NCBI GenBank assembly: GCA_016987375.1
Contig: PJRA01000508.1
Location: 2,025,914 to 2,089,913 of the forward strand
Origin: Brachionus koreanus
Taxonomy: Eukaryota > Rotifera > Eurotatoria > Ploima > Brachionidae
Reading direction: 5' to 3'
Length of the DNA stretch: 64,000 nucleotides
How positions within the stretch are numbered: the stretch's first letter is position 1; every line of letters starts with the position of its first letter. The position numbers and the translations under genes were made by a program. The notes below the pieces were generated by a model, which worked only from the letters and a program-made list of their open reading frames with translations, made no database searches and was not told the origin of the DNA. Shown one piece after another: positions 36,757 through 49,064 of this stretch.

Positions 36757-37700
36757 TCATTTCTCCGGCCAACTTCGCGGTCCAAAATTTTGGTCGCCGG
36801 TCTGACAGCCAAAGCTTTTGATGTGATTGATTTCAATCTTTTGCTTTTAAAGTTGTTTCACTATGGGTTTGATAATAATTCCTTAGGTTTTCTATCCAAT
36901 TACTTTAATTATAGAGCACAAATAGTACGTCTTGAGAATGAAAAATCTAAACCTACTTCACTCAAATTAGGTGTACCACAAGGTTCAGTATTAGGTCCAC
37001 TTCTTTTTCTCATTTTTTTATATGATTTCCTTTATCTTTTAAGAAATTTTAACATAAAAATGTTTGCTGATGACACGACAATCAGTCATTCAGATAAAGA
37101 TTTGGAAAGCGCCTTATTAAATTTTTCAGCAGCTATTATAAATCTTAGTAATTGGTGTTCTTATAACAAGATAGATATTAATTGGTCTAAAATATTTTGT
37201 AAGATCTTTTCGAATTAACGAACTAAATTTCCTGAGAAGGTAAATATTTGTGGAAAAAATATAAAAGTCGTAGATGAAATAATGCTCTTAGGTTTTAAGA
37301 TTGATCAAAGTCTTAATTTTTCAAAGCTTGTCTGTAGTATCTCATTAGTTGTAAGCAAAAAACAATTAAGTATTAATAGACTTTTCTACCTTTCTACTTT
37401 TGTTAAAATTCAAGTTTTTAAGTCATTTATTTTGTCTTATTTTGATTACTCTTTAGTGTTATTTTTCAAAAGATGCAATAGTTAAATTCAAATTATTTAA
37501 ACTTAAATTTGAAGTTAATAATTTTAATGGTATTAACAATTTTCTAGAAAAATATGGCTTATATGCTTTTCAGCATTGAACTCTTGATAGAATGCTATCT
37601 TTTGCCTATAAAACACTATTTTAGCTGAAAATTTAAAAGAGAAATTAAAGAAAAATGGCTCAAGAAATTTAAAATAATAAATAATTAAGGAAAAGCGGAA
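36757..37700 (+). mobile_element. LINE fragment of a second clade (RT domain)
   Basis: Reverse transcriptase motifs read on the plus strand: AKAFDVIDFNLLLLKLFHYG (A), LKLGVPQGSVLGPLLFLIF (B), KMFADDTTISHSD (C). After a stop at 37216-37218 come LLGFKIDQSLNFSKLV, FKSFILSYFDYSL and, after more stops, NNFLEKYGLYAFQH. FADDT and the LGF.ID..L.F thumb set it apart from the element immediately upstream. It is 5'-truncated and interrupted by several stops. Confidence 0.85.
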
Positions 37701-38212
37701 ATTTTTATGTAAGACTAATAAATAGCTTTGTGATCAAGAGATCAATGTTGAAATTTTCAACTTTGAAATAATCTATTTTCAATAATATCAATTTGATTTT
37801 TACAAATTTTGAAAAAAAATTCAAAAAATTTAATTTAAATGTTTCAATGTTTTACTTTTATAAATGACTTTATATTTTTTAATTTCTAATGATTACTTTT
37901 ATAAAATTAAATAAATGAGTTGTTAATCGGTCATTATTGACATGGGCACTAACCTGTTGATTAACCTTGAAAATCGAAACAATTAAATATTTTAAAGATT
38001 TTTTTATATAACGTAAATACAATTAATTTCTTAATATCTAAAAAAAAATAATTAAAAACTATTTTGCTTAAATACCTATAAATTATCCTAAAAATTTTTT
38101 TTTGATCTCATGTCAAAACATTTTTTACATTTCAAAAGTGTAATAACTTGAGCTTATGTTTATATTTAAAATATTCGGAATTTTTTATAATAATTTTTGA
38201 TTTTGTTCTAAA
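37701..38212. other. AT-rich spacer, sirtuin 5' flank
   Basis: No gene or repeat recognised. Confidence 0.5.
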
Positions 38213-39142
38213 ATGAGCCAATTTGATATTCAAAATTTGGACAATTCAATACAAAATTTATCATTAGATGACGAAACTGTTCAAGATCCATTCAAAGATA
38301 TCAGGAAATTAGAGAAACTTGATTTACCAAGTTTTGCCAAATACATGAAAACATGCTCAAATATAATATTCATGAACGGTGCAGGTATAAGTACTTCAGC
38401 TGGAATACCAGACTTTCGCAGTCCTGGGACAGGTCTTTATGACAATCTACAAAAATACAACTTGCCTAATCCACAGTCTATTTTTGAGCTTGACTATTTT
38501 TTAAAAGATCCCGAGCCTTTTTTTACACTTAGCAAAGAGTTGATGCCGTCAAATTTCAAGCCTACAATTACCCATTATTTTCAAAAACTACTCGTCGACC
38601 AACAAATGGTCCGAAAAATTTATACTCAGAATATAGACAATTTAGAGCTAATGGCTGGTATTTCAAATGACAAAATAATTCATGCCCACGGTTCATTTAG
38701 AACTGGTCACTGCTTAGAATGCAGAACTGAGTACACAATGGAATGGATGAAAAAAAAATTAGAAAAAGAAAATATTCTATATTGTGAAAAAGAAGAATGT
38801 TCCGGAGGACTTGTTAAGCCTGATATTGTATTTTTTGGTGAATGCTTGCCAAATGAATTTATGAATTTTAGACACGATTTTTCAGAATGTGACTGTTTGA
38901 TTGTTATGGGAACTAGTTTAAAGGTTGCTCCATTTTCCAAATTACCTTTAGCAGTGAAAATTGATTGTCCAAAGTTGCTTATTAACCGCGATTTGGTTGG
39001 TGAGTGGCAGAATTATTCTACAAACACAGATAAAAATTATCGTCTTGTTGTCGAGTTAAATGAATGTGATGCTGCATGTCTAAAATTAGTAAAATTATTA
39101 GACTTAGAAAAAGATTTTGAAAAATTGCTAAGAAAAAATTGA
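38213..39142 (+). CDS. SIRT2: SIRT2-type NAD-dependent protein deacylase
   Basis: A single-exon gene of 309 residues. The class I sirtuin core is complete: GAGISTSAGIPDFRSPGTGL (about residues 56-75), YTQNIDNLE, the catalytic His in HAHGSF (H159), VKPDIVFFGE, VMGTSLKVAPF and LLINRDLVG. The zinc ligands are present but spaced C-x2-C (HCLECRTEY) then C-x4-C (YCEKEECSGG); vertebrate SIRT2 as I recall it has x4 then x2. Family role: NAD-dependent removal of acetyl and longer acyl groups from tubulin, histones and other proteins in cytoplasm and nucleus. The N- and C-terminal extensions are short. The start is the first ATG in frame. No close same-strand neighbour. Confidence 0.93.
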   Translation: MSQFDIQNLDNSIQNLSLDDETVQDPFKDIRKLEKLDLPSFAKYMKTCSNIIFMNGAGISTSAGIPDFRSPGTGLYDNLQKYNLPNPQSIFELDYFLKDPEPFFTLSKELMPSNFKPTITHYFQKLLVDQQMVRKIYTQNIDNLELMAGISNDKIIHAHGSFRTGHCLECRTEYTMEWMKKKLEKENILYCEKEECSGGLVKPDIVFFGECLPNEFMNFRHDFSECDCLIVMGTSLKVAPFSKLPLAVKIDCPKLLINRDLVGEWQNYSTNTDKNYRLVVELNECDAACLKLVKLLDLEKDFEKLLRKN

Positions 39143-40261
39143 TTTTTTTAAATATTATTTTTTTCATTTAAAAGAATCCTTAGAATAAATTATTAATAAA
39201 TATAACAAACGAAATAAACCAATTCACTTTTTTTGTTTAATTGGTTTAATAAAGTTTTATTTAAAAAATACTTTTTCAAAAATTAAATCTCAATTTATTT
39301 TAGAGTTAAAATTAACAATATAAAAAAATTGTATTTTTGTATTTGATTGCGCTTTATTAAAATTTTATATTTTTTTTTAAAAAATTAATCAAAATTAAAT
39401 GCATTTTTTCATTTTTATTTATATAAAAAAAAATTTAATGCATTATTATTAAATTAATCAAAGAAATAATACATTAATTAATTTCTGAATTATTAATTTC
39501 AATTGCTCAGGTCTGATTAAAATGATTTAGTTTTTGAAAAGATTGGACATTTAAAAATTATATCATTCGGTTGAGTTTCAAAAAATTAATTATAAGAAAT
39601 AGAAAACTAAATTAATTTTTTTTTCAATTTTAAAATTATCTAAAAATATATTAATCCAAATTTAGGTTTTTTTTTTTAGTTTAAAAAAAATGTCAATTAA
39701 ATTTTTTTGATAATGATTCCCCAAATAGACATTTTTTATACAATACTGACATTTAAATCAAATACAGAAAATTGATTTCTGTGTCATTTTGACAGTAACA
39801 ATGTGACGTTGTTTAATGTGTCCTGTACTTGTCCTGATCCAACCCTCGACCTGATTGATGTGTTCAAACCACTACACCACAGGATCGAAAAAAATGGCAT
39901 TTTTGAACCATTTTCCACAATAAAAATTTGACGTTATTAATAAATACCCATAAAAAATGACATGTCATAAGTGTCTTGAGATCATATGAATTTTAAATAA
40001 AGAGACAATTGGTTAAGGATTGCGAATATCGTCAAAACTTATTTATAAACAGAGTTTTGACATTTTGGAACCTTCTCCTAAGTTAATTCAAAACCAAAAG
40101 ATAAAATGTAAATAATTTTAGCATTTTCGGTTTTCTTTTTTATATATTTCTACACTCTTAAAAGTAAATAAATCGAATTAAATAAAAAGTTTTATTTTGT
40201 TTTAGTTTTGTTTTATTTTTAAATCACCACTTATATTAAAATCAAAATCTGTTGAAGTCTA
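39143..40261. other. AT-rich spacer with a tRNA-like segment
   Basis: Convergent 3' flanks of the sirtuin and the dehydrogenase genes. Contains the tRNA-like sequence at 39832-39887. Nothing else recognised. Confidence 0.5.
39832..39887 (-). repeat. tRNA-like segment (tRNA pseudogene or SINE head)
   Basis: The reverse complement begins GATCCTGTGGTGTAGTGGTT, closely like the 5' half of a tRNA (A box TGGTGTAGTGG), and carries a degraded B box GGGTTGGATCA. Acceptor arms do not pair and there is no proper anticodon arm, so it is not a functional tRNA. The segment CGAGGGTT before the B box is shared with the SINE-like unit at 24 kb. Confidence 0.5.
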
Positions 40262-41439
40262 TTAAACACTATGTTCAATGGGATATAATAAACCCTTGTC
40301 ATTTAAGCCATTTATCAAATTTTTGACTGTTACTAATGTCATTTTCAAACGACACTTTTCTTCAGCAGAACTAATATGCGGTGTAATGAAGCAATTTTCT
40401 AAAGAGAAAAGTTTATTCTCCCTAGCTAAATGTTGTGGAGTGGTGACATCAATGCCAGCAGCCAAAATTTTTTCTTCTTTCAATGCGTCATACAATTCAT
40501 CCTGATCTACGCAATCTCCTTGAGAGACATTAATAAAAATTGCACTTGACTTCATTTTTTCAAATGCTTTCTTATCAAATATATGATAACTATCTTTATT
40601 TAATGAACATGTGCATATTAAATAGTCCGATTTTGATAACAAATCCTCAAAGCTAACAAATTGATATCCTAATTGATCACCTTGGAAATTACGATGTCGA
40701 TTATGATATATAATTTGCTTTACATCAAATCCTTCAAGTCTTCTTGCAAGGCATAAACCTATCCTTCCTAGACCGAAAATTCCAATGGTACTGCCCTCAA
40801 GACCTTTAAAAAAAAAAACTCTCAGATAATTTCTAATGACTAGTTTTAAAGGATGATCACTTTTTCCTAAAAGAAACGAATCGGTCCAGTAAGAACCTAT
40901 ATCGTTCTTTTTATAAAATTCAATTCCTTCGGAAATTTTTCTTGAAACATTTATTAAGAGTCCGATAGCAAATTCAGCTACTGCGACTTTTAATAAAAAA
41001 ATGGGATATTATTTTGTATATGTAATTAATTTTAAACATCTACCATTTGCAAAATTCGGTGCATAACCGACTTTTATATTGCGCTTGGAGCATTCTTTCA
41101 AATCAATATGATCATAACCAACTGAATTTGTGCATATTACCTAGAATTTTATTAATTTTTAAATTTTTTTTTAGCCATTACTTTTAGCTGATGTCCAACA
41201 AAGTTTAAAAATTCTGAGTCAATATTTTGAATAGGATAACAAATAACTCCATGACATCCTCTTGCTTTTCTGAGAAAAACTTCTCTCTCTAAAGGCAATT
41301 CTTCATTTATTATTACTTCAAAACCTGAATCAATTAAAATTTTATGTGCTTCTTCGAAATTAAGTGGTAATGTCACAAATATTTTGAGCTTTTCATTCAT
41401 CTCGAAATAATTTAGATGAATTTTAAAAATAGTATTCAA
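40262..41439 (-). CDS. GRHPR-like D-2-hydroxyacid dehydrogenase with altered active site
   Basis: Exons 41182-41439, 41044-41140, 40861-40986 and 40262-40803 give 340 residues (327 from the second Met, 41400). The third intron (57 bp, GT..AG, multiple of three) is inferred from the family alignment KSLEGSTIGIFG. The fold is clear: catalytic domain VICTNSVGYDHIDL, Rossmann motif GIFGLGRIGLCLARRL, then CSLNKDSYHIFDKKAFEKM and the C-terminal TPHISSAEE. The three catalytic residues of the family are Arg in SRG, Glu in PE and His in PH. Here the first is Gln (INVSQGDCVD), the second is Gln (DVTTPQHL) and only the His remains. The family reduces glyoxylate/hydroxypyruvate with NADPH. This copy may be inactive or may do something else. 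Confidence 0.85.
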
Positions 41440-44400
41440 GGAGCAAGATTTAAAACATTTCTAAAATTAAACGAGAGCTAAAAATAATTAAGAAATGTAT
41501 TTCAAAAATATTTTCATGCTAAACTTTTAACAGTTTTAATATAACATGTAACTAAAAATATTTAAAAGAATTTCTAAATTAATATTACTTGAAATTACTC
41601 TTTAAAAAATCAAAGCTTTGTAAATATGAAATGAGTTGAAAGCAGAAGGCTATGGCAATTGTGGCATTATATTTTTTACTTGTTCAAACAATACATCTTC
41701 TAATGTCAATATCGTCATTTAAAAATAATTGAAATTGTTGCTTGCAACTAGATTCAAATGAAATCGAAACGAAACCTTAGAATTTGTTATCTTAAAATTG
41801 TATTCTGATCTAAGTTTATCTGTTAAAGACAGAAGCAAAATTAAACCTTGAAATAAAAAAGGATAATTTTTCATCTCGGAAAAAGATTCTCTGTTATGTA
41901 TTCATCACAACTTTCAATTCACTTTTTAGATCTCTAGCTATGTTGATGGGAATTATTTTTTCAACAACACGAGTTAGGCCCTTCACTTATTTCATTATAA
42001 CTAAATTTCCATTATGAGGTCTTGCCATTATGAATTTCAATATGAATTTGACAGAATTGTTTCCTTTTTTAAAGATTAAAAAAAACTTGAATCAAAACCT
42101 TTAAAAATACTGCAAACAAAGTATAATAAAATAAAATTGTTCTACCTAAAATAAAATCTTAATTTTTTCTGTTGATCAAATCAATTTTTGGCTTGTTGCT
42201 AAATTTAAAAAAATTAATTTTAGCTACAAAAAGTGCAGCATAAAAGGATTATACATTTTGTTGCCGTTTTTATTTATACATAATTTTCATTTTAGTTTAT
42301 ATTAATTAATCAAAAAAAAAAAAAAATTTGTTCTATTTGTTTTTTAATTCAAAATGGTCAATAAGAGACAATTTATTAAATTTTTTGATGATTATGCCGA
42401 AAATATTTATGATTTAGGTAATATAATTGAAAAATATCATCAAAAATTTGCACAATCATTTTCAACGATGATAAAGAACTTTCTAGAATAAATTTTTTAT
42501 CTACTTAATTATCTACTTTATAAATCGTAGTATCAGATTTTTTAATTCATAATAATTTTTAAGTTTAAGCTAAAAAAACAGAATGATACTCAACAATTGT
42601 AGAGAAATTCATTAGATTTTTATTTAAAAACAAATTACCAATGTAAATGAAGTTTCGTGAAAGTTATTAAACTTTAAAATAATATGTTCTCTCAAAATTT
42701 ATCATTATGCTTCTTTAACTCTACTAATTATCAATAATTATGTATCACGTTATTCTTCCTTTTGAGCCTTTAAATGAATTTCCTTTATTTCAGTTCTATC
42801 TCAACTTTTTGCCTCCAAGTAAGCTTCAGTCTTCCTATATTTCTTTCCATTGAAGCTTAGAAACAAATGCACTTCTAGAGATTCTATCTTCTTGCATTTT
42901 AAAGATAAAATTGTTACATGATAATTTAAGACATCAAACTAATCACACTACTAAGACATTTGAGTTATCTCCTGCGAATTGATTGACAAATTGATTCGAT
43001 TGAGATCAAATTTGGCCAAAAATTTCATAAAATCAAAAAATCGAAATATTTCATAAAAGTATCTAATAATCTGAATAGATTGACACTAATTTTGAAATTT
43101 TCAACAACGGGTTTCTTTATTTATTTAAACTGTCAGCATCATTATAATGTTAAAATATATTAAATTTACTCTGCTGTCAGTTTCAATTATTGAAAATTAA
43201 TTCATTTGGTTTAAATTCGATCAATAAGAATTAACTTTATTATTGGTTTTAAAAATATTATTCATAATTAATTTTAATTTAAAATATTTGTTTGTTAAAA
43301 AATAAAATAAATTTTCAATTCATTTGAAGCTACTATTTTGATGATTTAAGAAGAACAAAGTTAAACCTTGATTTTTTTTTGGCTTTGTTGAAATTTTATG
43401 AATTTTAAAGAGTGTAAAAAGCTGGTAACCAAAAATAAATAAAATAGAAATGTCTCTAAAATAAAATCAGTTTTTGAGATCAATCATGTCAATATTCTGT
43501 TTTATTTCTAATATTTATTCTAATTAAGTTAAATAATATCATACTAATAAAAATTTATAGCTAATTAAATATGCTAATCAATTTTTTTAGAAAAATATTG
43601 ATTAAGTAATTTAAATTAGAGAGTTTTATTTTTTAATTTTTTATTAGATTCCAGAATTTAGAATTTATCATATATTTTGATCATGAGTTTTTTCGATTAC
43701 ATTAGTTAGTAAAAAAATTGAGCTCAAAGCAATTTTATTTTGATTAGGGTTATAATCTACTATCAGCTATAAATAATTTTAAGATCAACTATTGAGGAAA
43801 CAGTCAGATTCCTAATTAATTATCAGAAAAATTGAACTTAAAAATTTTAGCAAACGTAAAGACCTAGATTGACAAAAATAAATTTATCAAGAAACAAGTA
43901 TTTTTAATTGAAATATTTTTAATGGAAATGCACAAGGTATCGATTTTTGGGATCTTAGGATAACCACCAAATTTTACAATTTTCAATCAATAATATTAAA
44001 TTTTTACAGTGAAACATGAATGAGAGGAAAATATTTTAATTACTAAATTGCTGGTATTAAATATATAATTAAATCGTTCTTTTTATTTGCATTACTTACA
44101 AATGATTTGCATTCCTAATTTCAAAGAAGGTTTTTATCATAAAAGTAAAGATTAGTTCTAAACTTCAAATACTTTTTCCTTTCCTAGGCGTTCAAATCAG
44201 CTATTAATAAATAAAACACTTAAATTTTATTTCTCAAGAGAAGTAGACTCTTAAATGATATGTATTTTTTGTTTATCAATCATTAGCGATTTTGATATCA
44301 CTTTCTATTTTTAAACAAAATAGTTTCAACAATAAAAGTTACACAAAAAATATTGAACTTTTTCTTCATGGATTTTTTTTATACTTCAAATTCACCTAAT

Positions 44401-45132
44401 TAAATTCATTATTTTTTAAAATAAGATATTATGAATCTGATCTGTCAAAGAAAATCAAAAGATAAAAAGCTTTAATTTGAAATTAGATTTTTAAATTTAA
44501 AATGTTAACTCAAAGCCAGTTTTTGGTATAATTTCAATTTATGTTTCATATTTTTTCTTGAGAATATAGAAAAAAAATAAAACTCAAGTAGATATTTATG
44601 AATGAAAGTGTCAAATTCAACTTTTTATTTTAAAAAATTTTTTCTAAAAATCAATAAATTTTTTATTTTTTATCGAGGGATTTGATCATTGAAAATAATT
44701 AACAAGCATTTCTAAGCAAAATGTCATAATTTTAGGAAACATGTTTTCAGAAAGATAAATTGATTATTTTAAATATTTTCTTTAAATGTCGACTGTTATT
44801 AGTGCCAAACAATTAAAGCTGAAATACTTAGAAAAAATAGCTTTTTAATCCATAATTGTTAAAATCAAGCTTTATTTTTAAAATTTCTAAATCAGTTATT
44901 CAGCCTTGAAAAATTTTACAACAAATTTAAAAATTTCATTGCCACCAATTACTATATAGCAACAAGACTGAGAAAAATATTTTCTTTTAGGTTTTTTTTA
45001 ATAACATTTTCTCTTATTGGCAAAAATAATTATGCAATTATATTTCTTTTGTTATTTAAATTTTTTATCATAATAGCAAGGCAATAAAGTAGAAAATTTT
45101 TTGTACACAGATTTACATTGAGCCAATGACAA
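41440..45132. other. Long AT-rich spacer
   Basis: About 3.7 kb between divergent genes. Apart from a 45-codon frame at 42354-42491, nothing is recognisable. Confidence 0.5.
42354..42491 (+). CDS. Possible microprotein, 45 residues
   Basis: An ATG frame with balanced composition in homopolymer-rich surroundings: it starts MVNKRQFIKFFDDYAENIYD and continues with an amphipathic, helix-like segment (EKYHQKFAQSF). No family is recognised, there is no splice context, and length alone gives no support. Listed because its amino-acid usage differs from the low-complexity spurious frames nearby. Confidence 0.2.
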   Translation: MVNKRQFIKFFDDYAENIYDLGNIIEKYHQKFAQSFSTMIKNFLE

Positions 45133-46907
<1,775 letters not shown>

Positions 46908-48602
46908 CTTTGGTCATTAATTTTTTTTCTTGTTCAGAGAAAATTATTTATTTATTTTTTTTTAATAAAAATAAAATTTCAATAAAATTAATCGATCAAT
47001 TGATGACTTCTATCCTAACCAAAAATACAAATTTTAACATGACAGAAATTTTATCTACAGTGCGAAATGTCACTATCAAATTGTAATTTTATAAAATAAC
47101 ATTGGCAATTTGTAAATTGACATATCGAAATATAACCTTTGTATTTTGTAAATTGCCAAAAGTTAGTTGGCAAATTTTAAAAAAATAATCAAGAAAATTA
47201 GATATTTTATTTTGAATTCAATAAAAAATTTATAAAAAGCAAATACAAAAATTAATAAAAAATTAAACTATTTCAAATTCAAATTTTAGTCATAATAATT
47301 AGATTTAAACATTTTTTCATGACATTTTGAGCTACATTTCAACTCTGTTTACTACAGAAACATCTCATCGTTGCACACTCTTCAGTACAAGAGCATTTAA
47401 AAAAGTCTGAACGTGCCATCCTCCGATAATCTGGCGGACGCGCCTTCTAGGCGCATACTATGAATAAAACTGTTTTATGCTACTAAAATCAGCTTTTGAA
47501 ATTTTTCTTTTCTAAATAAAAAAAAAAGACTGACTTGTGGTCAAGCCATATTTTTTTCATTGAAAAAAATTAAAAAAACTAATCGAATAAAATGGGTCGA
47601 AAAATCCCTCCGGCCTTTGAGTGTTAATAATAAATTACAAAAAAGGTAATATTTTCACAAAATGAATGACATAAGTTCCATTTTACTTAAAACATTCTCA
47701 TAGAACTGACAGCTTAAGAAATCAAATAATTTTAATCAAAATCAAAATTGTTTTAATCAGTTTTAATCAAAATCAATTATTTGATTAAAATAAGATGCAT
47801 CTTAATAAGCAAATTTTATTAAGAACAAATTTTAAGAAGTTTTCTTAAATAAATAAAAAAAAAGTTATTTTTAAAGCTTGTTGATATATTAAGGCGTTGT
47901 GAAATTGAACAAGAATTTTTCTTATTTTGATTGATTAATATTAATTAGAATAAAAGATCTAAATAAAAATAAGGCAAAATAGTGCATCATACTTTGTAAC
48001 ACTTTCTTTACCTATAACAAAGTCTTTATTTTCTTTTTAAATCAATTAAATTATTAATCAGATTTAATCTTATTCACAATATCCTGAATTGGTATTTCTT
48101 GCACGCTTGTATTTTAATGTGCAAAATTAAACTATGTTAGAATGAACTAGAAATATTTTAGTTATCTATCTATTTATTTAAAATATAGTTCGGCAAAGCC
48201 TTGGCCGGTTGGAATGGAAACTTAGTCCTTTCTTTCAGCCACATGAAAAATAATTTTGAAAAAAAAAATAAAATTGAATCAAAATGTTAGATTAGATTAA
48301 AGTTACTTATTAAAATTTTACAGTGAATTTGTTAAAGAGGAGAAAAAAACTACTTAAATAAATAAGCATAAAATTTTATTTCATTTCCAAAATAATTTTA
48401 GACTTGATTAATACAATTAATAATAATATTTGGTATGTTGTTATTTATTTTAGTTATTTAATTATAAAATAAAGACATTAAAAAATTCTATATTTGTATT
48501 TTTTTCAATTAAAAATTCTTGGTTTTTTTAAATTTAGGTAAAAACTCAATGAAAAGATATAATCCAAATTTAAAAAAAAGTAAACTTAGCTAATTTTGTA
48601 CA
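46908..48602. other. AT-rich spacer with MITE-related sequence
   Basis: Contains a partial relative of the 51.5-kb element (47060-47430). A small GC-richer patch at 48190-48240 (CGGCAAAGCCTTGGCCGG) may be repeat-derived. No gene. Confidence 0.45.
47060..47430 (+). mobile_element. Partial MITE, family B (related to 51.5 kb)
   Basis: It shares the left end ATGTCACTATCAAATTGTAA and the internal blocks TTTGTATTTTGTAAATTGCC, TTGGCAAATT and CAGTACAAGAGCATTT, in the same order, with the element at 51491-52052. No right terminal repeat was found, so it looks truncated or diverged. Confidence 0.6.
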
Positions 48603-48674
48603 GATCGCATGGTGTAGTGGTTATCACATCTGTCTAACACACAGGAGGTCCCAAGTTCGATCCTTGGTGCGATC
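48603..48674 (+). tRNA. tRNA-Val (anticodon AAC)
   Basis: A 72-nt cloverleaf: acceptor GATCGCA pairs with TGCGATC, D arm GTGT..ATCAC, anticodon arm TCTGT-CTAACAC-ACAGG, T arm CCAAG-TTCGATC-CTTGG. The A and B boxes are canonical (TGGTGTAGTGG; GTTCGATCC). Anticodon AAC reads valine. No intron, no CCA, and a T-run terminator follows at about 48677-48680. Confidence 0.97.
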
Positions 48675-49064
48675 ATTTTTAATTCTGAATTTTTTCCATA
48701 AATCATTTTTTTTTTTAGTAAATAAAATCAAGTTTGATGTCCAGTAAATAAGTTTTTATATTAAAATTAAACACTTTTAAAAACGTACTAAGAAAATGTT
48801 AAATTAAATCTGATTTATTTTGTGCTAAAAAAAGACAATTGAGATTATTTCGATCAATTCTCAAAGTATAAATAAAAAATTTAATAAATTAGAGAATTCT
48901 AAAGATCAATTAAGAACGGATATAATTTTAGCCAAATTCTGCTAGTACCTAAATAAGTAATTAAAAACAATACTTTATCTATTTAATTTTTCTTAAATTT
49001 AAAGATTAATTTTTTATATAAATTCATATTTTAGTTTTTCTTTTAAAAGGAAAAGGGCGTAATA
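48675..49064. other. Spacer upstream of Pygopus
   Basis: A TATTTTAG acceptor-like tract ends at 49034, 30 nt before the Pygopus ATG, so an upstream or trans-spliced exon is possible. No NHD-coding exon could be found here by eye. Confidence 0.4.
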
